Assembly (NCBI GenBank): GCA_028532985.1
Contig: JANCIK010000017.1
Location: forward strand, 1-45,278
Length of the DNA: 45,278 bases
Source of the DNA: Stropharia rugosoannulata
Taxonomy: Eukaryota; Basidiomycota; Agaricomycetes; Agaricales; Strophariaceae
Reading direction: 5' to 3'
In this document: positions 24,667-36,600 of the stretch, piece by piece
Numbering within the stretch: position 1 is the first letter of the stretch
Layout of the letters: each line of letters starts with the position of its first letter
Notes under the pieces: generated by a model
Told to the model about the DNA's origin: nothing
The model's input: the letters and a program-made list of their open reading frames with translations, nothing else
The model's database searches: none
Program-made: the position numbers and the translations under genes

Positions 24667-27600
24667 ATGCTGGAGCACTGTACTCAGTGCAGACAATATT
24701 GCGAAGCAAGATCACAAGTTTTGACTGTTCTGCTTCGAGTACTTGGTGCACACGAAGCTGGGGCTCCACGCGCCCCAGTTTCACGATGCTGGAGCACTGT
24801 ACTCAGTGCAGACAATATTGCGAAGCAAGATCACAAGTTTTGACTGTTCTGCTTCGAATACTTGGTGCACTCGCAGCTGGGGCTCCACGCGCCCCAATTT
24901 CACGATGCTGGAGCACTGTACTCAGTGCAGACAATATTGCGAAGCAAGATCACAAGTTTTACCAGTTCTGCTTCGAGTACTCGGTGCACACGCAACTGGG
25001 GCGCGTGGAGCCCCAGTTTCACGATGCTGGAGCACTGTACTCAGTGCAGACAATATTGCGAAGCAAGATCACAAGTTTTGACTGTTCTGCTTCGAGTACT
25101 TGGTGCACACGAAGCTGGGGCTCCACGCGCCCCAATTTCACGAAGCTGGAGCAATGTACTCAGTGCAGACAATATTGCGAAGCAAGATCACAAGTTTTGA
25201 CTGTTCTGCTTCGAGTACTTGGTGCACACGCAACTGGGGCGCGTGGAGCCCCAGTTTCACGATGCTGGAGCAGTGTACTCAGTGCAGACAATATTGCGAA
25301 GCAAGATCACAAGTTTTGACTGTTCTGCTTCGAGTACTTGGTGCACACGAACCTGGGGCTCCACGCGCCCCAGTTTCACGAAGCTGGAGCAATGTACTCA
25401 GTGCAGACAATATTGCGAAGCAGGATCACAAGTTTTGACTGTTCTGCTTCGAATACTTGGTGCACTCGCAGCTGGGGCTCCACGCGCCCCAATTTCACGA
25501 TGCTGGAGCACTGTACTCAGTGCAGACAATATTGCGAAGCAAGATCACAAGTTTTGACTGTTCTGCTTCGAGTACTTGGTGCACACGAAGCTGGGGCTCC
25601 ACGCGCCCCAATTTCACGAAGCTGGAGCAATGTACTCAGTGCAGACAATATTGCGAAGCAGGATCACAAGTTTTGAGTGTTCTGCTTCGAGTACTCGGTG
25701 CACACGCAACTGGGGCGCGTGGAGCCCCAGTTTCACGATGCTGGAGCACTGTACTCAGTGCAGACAATATTGCGAAGCAAGATCACAAGTTTTGACTGTT
25801 CTGCTTCGAATACTTGGTGCACTCGCAGCTGGGGCTCCACGCGCCCCAATTTCACGATGCTGGAGCACTGTACTCAGTGCAGACAATATTGCGAAGCAAG
25901 ATCACAAGTTTTGACTGTTCTGCTTCGAGTACTTGGTGCACACGAAGCTGGGGCTCCACGCGCCCCAATTTCACGAAGCTGGAGCAATGTACTCAGTGCA
26001 GACAATATTGCGAAGCAGGATCACAAGTTTTGAGTGTTCTGCTTCGAGTACTTGGTGCACACGCAACTGGGGCGCGTGGAGCCCCAGTTTCACGATGCTG
26101 GAGCACTGTACTCAGTGCAGACAATATTGCGAAGCAAGATCACAAGTTTTACCAGTTCTGCTTCGAGTACTTGGTGCACACGCAACTGGGGCGCGTGGAG
26201 CCCCAGTTTCACGATGCTGGAGCAGTGTACTCAGTGCTGCCAATATTGCGAAGCAAGTTCACAAGTTTTGACTGTTCTGCTTCGAGTACTTGGTGCACAC
26301 GCAACTGGGGCTCCACGCGCCCCAATTTCACGATGCTGGAGCAGTGTACTCAGTGCTGCCAATATTGCGAAGCAAGTTCACAAGTTTTGACTGTTCTGCT
26401 TCGAGTACTTGGTGCACACGAAGCTGGGGCTCCACGCGCCCCAATTTCACGAAGCTGGAGCAATGTACTCAGTGCAGACAATATTGCGAAGCAGGATCAC
26501 AAGTTTTGAGTGTTCTGCTTCGAGTACTCGGTGCACACGCAACTGGGGCGCGTGGAGCCCCAGTTTCACGATGCTGGAGCACTGTACTCAGTGCAGACAA
26601 TATTGCGAAGCAAGATCACAAGTTTTGACTGTTCTGCTTCGAATACTTGGTGCACTCGCAGCTGGGGCTCCACGCGCCCCAGTTTCACGATGCTGGAGCA
26701 CTGTACTCAGTGCAGACGATATTGCGAAGCAAGATCACAAGTTTTGACTGTTCTGCTTCGAGTACTTGGTGCACACGAAGCTGGGGCTCCACGCGCCCCA
26801 GTTTCACGATGCTGGAGCACTGTACTCAGTGCAGACAATATTGCGAAGCAAGATCACAAGTTTTGACTGTTCTGCTTCGAATACTTGGTGCACTCGCAGC
26901 TGGGGCTCCACGCGCCCCAATTTCACGATGCTGGAGCACTGTACTCAGTGCAGACAATATTGCGAAGCAAGATCACAAGTTTTGACTGTTCTGCTTCGAG
27001 TACTTGGTGCACACGAAGCTGGGGCTCCACGCGCCCCAATTTCACGAAGCTGGAGCAATGTACTCAGTGCAGACAATATTGCGAAGCAGGATCACAAGTT
27101 TTGAGTGTTCTGCTTCGAGTACTCGGTGCACACGCAACTGGGGCGCGTGGAGCCCCAGTTTCACGATGCTGGAGCACTGTACTCAGTGCAGACAATATTG
27201 CGAAGCAAGATCACAAGTTTTGACTGTTCTGCTTCGAATACTTGGTGCACTCGCAGCTGGGGCTCCACGCGCCCCAATTTCACGATGCTGGAGCAGTGTA
27301 CTCAGTGCAGACAATATTGCGAAGCAAGATCACAAGTTTTGACTGTTCTGCTTCGAGTACTTGGTGCACACGAAGCTGGGGCTCCACGCGCCCCAGTTTC
27401 ACGAAGCTGGAGCAATGTACTCAGTGCAGACAATATTGCGAAGCAGGATCACAAGTTTTGACTGTTCTGCTTCGAATACTTGGTGCACTCGCAGCTGGGG
27501 CTCCACGCGCCCCAATTTCACGATGCTGGAGCACTGTACTCAGTGCAGACAATATTGCGAAGCAAGATCACAAGTTTTGACTGTTCTGCTTCGAGTACTT

Positions 27601-30600
27601 GGTGCACACGAAGCTGGGGCTCCACGCGCCCCAATTTCACGAAGCTGGAGCAATGTACTCAGTGCAGACAATATTGCGAAGCAGGATCACAAGTTTTGAG
27701 TGTTCTGCTTCGAGTACTCGGTGCACACGCAACTGGGGCGCGTGGAGCCCCAGTTTCACGATGCTGGAGCACTGTACTCAGTGCAGACAATATTGCGAAG
27801 CAAGATCACAAGTTTTGACTGTTCTGCTTCGAATACTTGGTGCACTCGCAGCTGGGGCTCCACGCGCCCCAATTTCACGATGCTGGAGCACTGTACTCAG
27901 TGCAGACAATATTGCGAAGCAAGATCACAAGTTTTGACTGTTCTGCTTCGAGTACTTGGTGCACCACGCGCCCCAATTTCACGAAGCTGGAGCAATGTAC
28001 TCAGTGCAGACAATATTGCGAAGCAGGATCACAAGTTTTGAGTGTTCTGCTTCGAGTACTCGGTGCACACGCAACTGGGGCGCGTGGAGCCCCAGTTTCA
28101 CGATGCTGGAGCACTGTACTCAGTGCAGACAATATTGCGAAGCAAGATCACAAGTTTTGACTGTTCTGCTTCGAATACTTGGTGCACTCGCAGCTGGGGC
28201 TCCACGCGCCCCAATTTCACGATGCTGGAGCAGTGTACTCAGTGCAGACAATATTGCGAAGCAAGATCACAAGTTTTGACTGTTCTGCTTCGAGTACTTG
28301 GTGCACACGAACCTGGGGCTCCACGCGCCCCAGTTTCACGATGCTGGAGCAGTGTACTCAGTGCAGACAATATTGCGAAGCAGGATCACAAGTTTTGAGT
28401 GTTCTGCTTCGAGTACTCGGTGCACACGCAACTGGGGCGCGTGGAGCCCCAGTTTCACGATGCTGGAGCACTGTACTCAGTGCAGACAATATTGCGAAGC
28501 AAGATCACAAGTTTTACCAGTTCTGCTTCGAGTACTCGGTGCACACGCAACTGGGGCGCGTGGAGCCCCAGTTTCACGATGCTGGAGCACTGTACTCAGT
28601 GCAGACAATATTGCGAAGCAAGATCACAAGTTTTGACTGTTCTGCTTCGAGTACTTGGTGCACACGAAGCTGGGGCTCCACGCGCCCCAATTTCACGAAG
28701 CTGGAGCAATGTACTCAGTGCAGACAATATTGCGAAGCAAGTTCACAAGTTTTGACTGTTCTGCTTCGAGTACTTGGTGCACACGAAGCTGGGGCTCCAC
28801 GCGCCCCAATTTCACGAAGCTGGAGCAATGTACTCAGTGCAGACAATATTGCGAAGCAGGATCACAAGTTTTGAGTGTTCTGCTTCGAGTACTCGGTGCA
28901 CACGCAACTGGGGCGCGTGGAGCCCCAGTTTCACGATGCTGGAGCACTGTACTCAGTGCAGACAATATTGCGAAGCAAGATCACAAGTTTTGACTGTTCT
29001 GCTTCGAGTACTTGGTGCACACGAAGCTGGGGCGCGTGGAGCCCCAGTTTCACGATGCTGGAGCACTGTACTCAGTGCAGACAATATTGCGATGCAAGAT
29101 CACAAGTTTTGACTGTTCTGCTTCGAGTACTCGGTGCACACGCAACTGGGGCGCGTGGAGCCCCAGTTTCACGATGCTGGAGCACTGTACTCAGTGCAGA
29201 CAATATTGCGAAGCAAGATCACAAGTTTTGCCAGTTCTGCTTCGAGTACTCGGTGCACACGCAACTGGGGCGCGTGGAGCCCCAGTTTCACGATGCTGGA
29301 GCACTGTACTCAGTGCAGACAATATTGCGAAGCAAGATCACAAGTTTTGCATGTTCTACTTCGAGTACTTGGTGCACTCGCAGCTGGGGCGCGTGGAGCC
29401 CCAGTTTCACGAAGCTGGAGCAGTGTACTCAGTGCTGCCAATATTGCGAAGCAAGTTCACAAGTTTTGACTGTTCTGCTTCGAGTACTTGGTGCACACGA
29501 AGCTGGGGCGCGTGGAGCCCCAGTTTCACGATGCTGGAGCAATGTACTCAGTGCAGACAATATTGCGAAGCAGGATCACAAGTTTTGCCAGTTCTGCTTC
29601 GAGTACTCGGTGCACACGCAACTGGGGCGCGTGGAGCCCCAGTTTCACGATGCTGGAGCACTGTACTCAGTGCAGACAATATTGCGAAGCAAGATCACAA
29701 GTTTTGCCAGTTCTGCTTCGAGTACTCGGTGCACACGCAACTGGGGCGCGTGGAGCCCCAGTTTCACGATGCTGGAGCACTGTACTCAGTGCAGACAATA
29801 TTGCGAAGCAAGTTCACAAGTTTTGACTGTTCTGCTTCGAGTACTTGGTGCACACGAAGCTGGGGCTCCACGCGCCCCAGTTTCACGAAGCTGGAGCAAT
29901 GTACTCAGTGCAGACAATATTGCGAAGCAGGATCACAAGTTTTGAGTGTTCTGCTTCGAGTACTTGGTGCACACGAAGCTGGGGCTCCACGCGCCCCAGT
30001 TTCACGATGCTGGAGCAGTGTACTCAGTGCTGCCAATATTGCGAAGCAAGTTCACAAGTTTTGACTGTTCTGCTTCGAGTACTTGGTGCACACGAAGCTG
30101 GGGCTCCACGCGCCCCAATTTCACGAAGCTGGAGCAATGTACTCAGTGCAGACAATATTGCGAAGCAGGATCACAAGTTTTGAGTGTTCTGCTTCGAGTA
30201 CTTGGTGCACACGCAACTGGGGCGCGTGGAGCCCCAGTTTCACGATGCTGGAGCACTGTACTCAGTGCAGACAATATTGCGAAGCAAGATCACAAGTTTT
30301 GACTGTTCTGCTTCGAGTACTTGGTGCACACGAAGCTGGGGCTCCACGCGCCCCAATTTCACGAAGCTGGAGCACTGTACTCAGTGCAGACAATATTGCG
30401 AAGCAAGTTCACAAGTTTTGACTGTTCTGCTTCGAGTACTTGGTGCACACGAAGCTGGGGCTCCACGCGCCCCAGTTTCACGATGCTGGAGCAGTGTACT
30501 CAGTGCTGCCAATATTGCGATGCAAGATCACAAGTTTTGACTGTTCTGCTTCGAGTACTTGGTGCACACGAAGCTGGGGCGCGTGGAGCCCCAGTTTCAC

Positions 30601-33600
30601 GATGATGGAGCACTGTACTCAGTGCAGACAATATTGCGAAGCAAGATCACAAGTTTTGACTGTTCTGCTTCGAGTACTTGGTGCACACGAAGCTGGGGCT
30701 CCACGCGCCCCAATTTCACGAAGCTGGAGCAATGTACTCAGTGCAGACAATATTGCGAAGCAGGATCACAAGTTTTGAGTGTTCTGCTTCGAGTACTTGG
30801 TGCACACGCAACTGGGGCGCGTGGAGCCCCAGTTTCACGATGCTGGAGCACTGTACTCAGTGCAGACAATATTGCGAAGCAGGATCACAAGTTTTGAGTG
30901 TTCTGCTTCGAGTACTTGGTGCACACGAAGCTGGGGCTCCACGCGCCCCAGTTTCACGATGCTGGAGCAGTGTACTCAGTGCTGCCAATATTGCGAAGCA
31001 AGATCACAAGTTTTGACTGTTCTGCTTCGAGTACTTGGTGCACACGAAGCTGGGGCGCGTGGAGCCCCAGTTTCACGATGCTGGAGCACTGTACTCAGTG
31101 CAGACAATATTGCGAAGCAAGATCACAAGTTTTGCCAGTTCTGCTTCGAGTACTCGGTGCACATGCAACTGGGGCGCGTGGAGCCCCAGTTTCACGATGC
31201 TGGAGCACTGTACTCAGTGCAGACAATATTGCGAAGCAAGATCACAAGTTTTGACTGTTCTGCTTCGAGTACTTGGTGCACACGAAGCTGGGGCTCCACG
31301 CGCCCCAATTTCACGAAGCTGGAGCAATGTACTCAGTGCAGACAATATTGCGAAGCAGGATCACAAGTTTTGAGTGTTCTGCTTCGAGTACTCGGTGCAC
31401 ACGCAACTGGGGCGCGTGGAGCCCCAGTTTCACGATGCTGGAGCACTGTACTCAGTGCAGACAATATTGCGAAGCAAGATCACAAGTTTTGCCAGTTCTG
31501 CTTCGAGTACTTGGTGCACACGAAGCTGGGGCTCCACGCGCCCCAGTTTCACGATGCTGGAGCAGTGTACTCAGTGCTGCCAATATTGCGAAGCAAGATC
31601 ACAAGTTTTGACTGTTCTGCTTCGAGTACTTGGTGCACACGAAGCTGGGGCGCGTGGAGCCCCAGTTTCACGATGCTGGAGCACTGTACTCAGTGCAGAC
31701 AATATTGCGAAGCAAGATCACAAGTTTTACCAGTTCTGCTTCGAGTACTCGGTGCACACGCAACTGGGGCGCGTGGAGCCCCAGTTTCACGATGCTGGAG
31801 CACTGTACTCAGTGCAGACAATATTGCGAAGCAAGATCACAAGTTTTGACTGTTCTGCTTCGAGTACTTGGTGCACACGAAGCTGGGGCTCCACGCGCCC
31901 CAATTTCACGAAGCTGGAGCAATGTACTCAGTGCAGACAATATTGCGAAGCAGGATCACAAGTTTTGAGTGTTCTGCTTCGAGTACTCGGTGCACACGCA
32001 ACTGGGGCGCGTGGAGCCCCAGTTTCACGATGCTGGAGCACTGTACTCAGTGCAGACAATATTGCGAAGCAAGATCACAAGTTTTACCAGTTCTGCTTCG
32101 AGTACTAGGTGCACACGCTCCTGGGGCGCGTGGAGCCCCAGTTTCACGATGCTGGAGCACTGTACTCAGTGCAGACAATATTGCGAAGCAAGATCACAAG
32201 TTTTGACTGTTCTGCTTCGAGTACTTGGTGCACACGAAGCTGGGGCTCCACGCGCCCCAGTTTCACGATGCTGGAGCAGTGTACTCAGTGCTGCCAATAT
32301 TGCGAAGCAAGATCACAAGTTTTGACTGTTCTGCTTCGAGTACTTGGTGCACACGAAGCTGGGGCGCGTGGAGCCCCAGTTTCACGATGCTGGAGCACTG
32401 TACTCAGTGCAGACAATATTGCGAAGCAAGATCACAAGTTTTACCAGTTCTGCTTCGAGTACTCGGTGCACACGCAACTGGGGCGCGTGGAGCCCCAGTT
32501 TCACGATGCTGGAGCACTGTACTCAGTGCAGACAATATTGCGAAGCAAGATCACAAGTTTTGCCAGTTCTGCTTCGAGTACTTGGTGCACACGAAGCTGG
32601 GGCTCCACGCGCCCCAATTTCATGAAGCTGGAGCAATGTACTCAGTGCAGACAATATTGCGAAGCAGGATCACAAGTTTTGAGTGTTCTGCTTCGAGTAC
32701 TCGGTGCACACGCAACTGGGGCGCGTGGAGCCCCAGTTTCACGATGCTGGAGCACTGTACTCAGTGCAGACAATATTGCGAAGCAAGATCACAAGTTTTA
32801 CCAGTTCTGCTTCGAGTACTTGGTGCACACGAAGCTGGGGCTCCACGCGCCCCAGTTTCACGATGCTGGAGCAGTGTACTCAGTGCTGCCAATATTGCGA
32901 AGCAAGATCACAAGTTTTGACTGTTCTGCTTCGAGTACTTGGTGCACACGAAGCTGGGGCGCGTGGAGCCCCAGTTTCACGATGCTGGAGCACTGTACTC
33001 AGTGCAGACAATATTGCGAAGCAAGATCACAAGTTTTGACTGTTCTGCTTCGAGTACTTGGTGCACACGAAGCTGGGGCTCCACGCGCCCCAGTTTCACG
33101 ATGCTGGAGCAGTGTACTCAGTGCTGCCAATATTGCGAAGCAAGATCACAAGTTTTGACTGTTCTGCTTCGAGTACTTGGTGCACACGAAGCTGGGGCGC
33201 GTGGAGCCCCAGTTTCACGATGCTGGAGCACTGTACTCAGTGCAGACAATATTGCGAAGCAAGATCACAAGTTTTGCCAGTTCTGCTTCGAGTACTTGGT
33301 GCACACGAAGCTGGGGCTCCACGCGCCCCAATTTCACGATGCTGGAGCAATGTACTCAGTGCAGACAATATTGCGAAGCAGGATCACAAGTTTTGAGTGT
33401 TCTGCTTCGAGTACTCGGTGCACACGCAACTGGGGCGCGTGGAGCCCCAGTTTCACGATGCTGGAGCACTGTACTCAGTGCAGACAATATTGCGAAGCAA
33501 GATCACAAGTTTTGCCAGTTCTGCTTCGAGTACTTGGTGCACACGAAGCTGGGGCGCGTGGAGCCCCAGTTTCACGATGCTGGAGCACTGTACTCAGTGC

Positions 33601-36600
33601 AGACAATATTGCGAAGCAAGATCACAAGTTTTACCAGTTCTGCTTCGAGTACTCGGTGCACACGCAACTGGGGCGCGTGGAGCCCCAGTTTCACGATGCT
33701 GGAGCACTGTACTCAGTGCAGACAATATTGCGAAGCAAGATCACAAGTTTTGCCAGTTCTGCTTCGAGTACTTGGTGCACACGAAGCTGGGGCTCCACGC
33801 GCCCCAATTTCATGAAGCTGGAGCAATGTACTCAGTGCAGACAATATTGCGAAGCAGGATCACAAGTTTTGAGTGTTCTGCTTCGAGTACTCGGTGCACA
33901 CGCAACTGGGGCGCGTGGAGCCCCAGTTTCACGATGCTGGAGCACTGTACTCAGTGCAGACAATATTGCGAAGCAAGATCACAAGTTTTGCCAGTTCTGC
34001 TTCGAGTACTTGGTGCACACGAAGCTGGGGCTCCACGCGCCCCAGTTTCACGATGCTGGAGCACTGTACTCAGTGCAGACAATATTGCGAAGCAAGATCA
34101 CAAGTTTTGCCAGTTCTGCTTCGAGTACTTGGTGCACACGAAGCTGGGGCTCCACGCGCCCCAGTTTCACGATGCTGGAGCAGTGTACTCAGTGCTGCCA
34201 ATATTGCGAAGCAAGATCACAAGTTTTGACTGTTCTGCTTCGAGTACTTGGTGCACACGAAGCTGGGGCGCGTGGAGCCCCAGTTTCACGATGCTGGAGC
34301 ACTGTACTCAGTGCAGACAATATTGCGAAGCAAGATCACAAGTTTTACCAGTTCTGCTTCGAGTACTCGGTGCACACGCAACTGGGGCGCGTGGAGCCCC
34401 AGTTTCACGATGCTGGAGCACTGTACTCAGTGCAGACAATATTGCGAAGCAAGATCACAAGTTTTGCCAGTTCTGCTTCGAGTACTTGGTGCACACGAAG
34501 CTGGGGCTCCACGCGCCCCAATTTCATGAAGCTGGAGCAATGTACTCAGTGCAGACAATATTGCGAAGCAGGATCACAAGTTTTGAGTGTTCTGCTTCGA
34601 GTACTTGGTGCACACGCAACTGGGGCGCGTGGAGCCCCAGTTTCACGATGCTGGAGCACTGTACTCAGTGCAGACAATATTGCGAAGCAAGATCACAAGT
34701 TTTACCAGTTCTGCTTCGAGTACTTGGTGCACACGCAACTGGGGCGCGTGGAGCCCCAGTTTCACGATGCTGGAGCACTGTACTCAGTGCAGACAATATT
34801 GCGAAGCAAGATCACAAGTTTTGACTGTTCTGCTTCGAGTACTTGGTGCACACGAAGCTGGGGCTCCACGCGCCCCAATTTCACGAAGCTGGAGCAATGT
34901 ACTCAGTGCAGACAATATTGCGAAGCAGGATCACAAGTTTTGAGTGTTCTGCTTCGAGTACTTGGTGCACACGCAACTGGGGCGCGTGGAGCCCCAGTTT
35001 CACGATGCTGGAGCACTGTACTCAGTGCAGACAATATTGCGAAGCAAGATCACAAGTTTTGCCAGTTCTGCTTCGAGTACTTGGTGCACACGAAGCTGGG
35101 GCTCCACGCGCCCCAGTTTCACGATGCTGGAGCACTGTACTCAGTGCAGACAATATTGCGAAGCAAGATCACAAGTTTTGCCAGTTCTGCTTCGAGTACT
35201 TGGTGCACACGAAGCTGGGGCTCCACGCGCCCCAGTTTCACGATGCTGGAGCAGTGTACTCAGTGCTGCCAATATTGCGAAGCAAGATCACAAGTTTTGA
35301 CTGTTCTGCTTCGAGTACTTGGTGCACACGAAGCTGGGGCGCGTGGAGCCCCAGTTTCACGATGCTGGAGCACTGTACTCAGTGCAGACAATATTGCGAA
35401 GCAAGATCACAAGTTTTACCAGTTCTGCTTCGAGTACTCGGTGCACACGCAACTGGGGCGCGTGGAGCCCCAGTTTCACGATGCTGGAGCACTGTACTCA
35501 GTGCAGACAATATTGCGAAGCAAGATCACAAGTTTTGAGTGTTCTGCTTCGAGTACTCGGTGCACACGCAACTGGGGCGCGTGGAGCCCCAGTTTCACGA
35601 TGCTGGAGCACTGTACTCAGTGCAGACAATATTGCGAAGCAAGATCACAAGTTTTGACTGTTCTGCTTCGAGTACTTGGTGCACACGAAGCTGGGGCGCG
35701 TGGAGCCCCAGTTTCACGATGCTGGAGCACTGTACTCAGTGCAGACAATATTGCGAAGCAAGATCACAAGTTTTGACTGTTCTGCTTCGAGTACTTGGTG
35801 CACACGAAGCTGGGGCTCCACGCGCCCCAGTTTCACGATGCTGGAGCAGTGTACTCAGTGCTGCCAATATTGCGAAGCAAGATCACAAGTTTTGACTGTT
35901 CTGCTTCGAGTACTTGGTGCACACGAAGCTGGGGCGCGTGGAGCCCCAGTTTCACGATGCTGGAGCACTGTACTCAGTGCAGACAATATTGCGAAGCAAG
36001 ATCACAAGTTTTACCAGTTCTGCTTCGAGTACTCGGTGCACACGCAACTGGGGCGCGTGGAGCCCCAGTTTCACGATGCTGGAGCACTGTACTCAGTGCA
36101 GACAATATTGCGAAGCAAGATCACAAGTTTTGACTGTTCTGCTTCGAGTACTTGGTGCACACGAAGCTGGGGCTCCACGCGCCCCAGTTTCACGATGCTG
36201 GAGCAGTGTACTCAGTGCTGCCAATATTGCGAAGCAGGATCACAAGTTTTGAGTGTTCTGCTTCGAGTACTTGGTGCACACGCAACTGGGGCGCGTGGAG
36301 CCCCAGTTTCACGATGCTGGAGCACTGTACTCAGTGCAGACAATATTGCGAAGCAAGATCACAAGTTTTACCAGTTCTGCTTCGAGTACTTGGTGCACAC
36401 GCAACTGGGGCGCGTGGAGCCCCAGTTTCACGATGCTGGAGCACTGTACTCAGTGCAGACAATATTGCGAAGCAAGATCACAAGTTTTGACTGTTCTGCT
36501 TCGAGTACTTGGTGCACACGAAGCTGGGGCTCCACGCGCCCCAATTTCACGAAGCTGGAGCAATGTACTCAGTGCAGACAATATTGCGAAGCAGGATCAC

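Larger units (their letters stand above)
19692..29054. repeat. Long duplication flanking the insertion: ~19.7-23.06 kb matching ~25.6-29.05 kb
   Basis: Variant units in the left block recur collinearly in the right block. Subtracting the 1,602 bp contributed by the insertion and its duplicated target, the offset is close to whole 119-bp multiples, shifting by one or two units and by a 15-bp deletion near 27,961. The last part, 22,409-23,064 against 28,399-29,054, has a constant offset of 5,990. It shares rare combinations, such as an AAGTTCAC unit after GAAGCTGGAGCAATG, and I saw only a CTGTTT/CTCGGT difference. The right copy has no insertion at the matching point. Confidence 0.78.

Noticed and set aside
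24436..24696. 86-codon minus-strand frame crossing the right transposon boundary
   Set aside because: It starts in the satellite and runs through the inverted repeat, so it joins two unrelated sequences and has no known motif.
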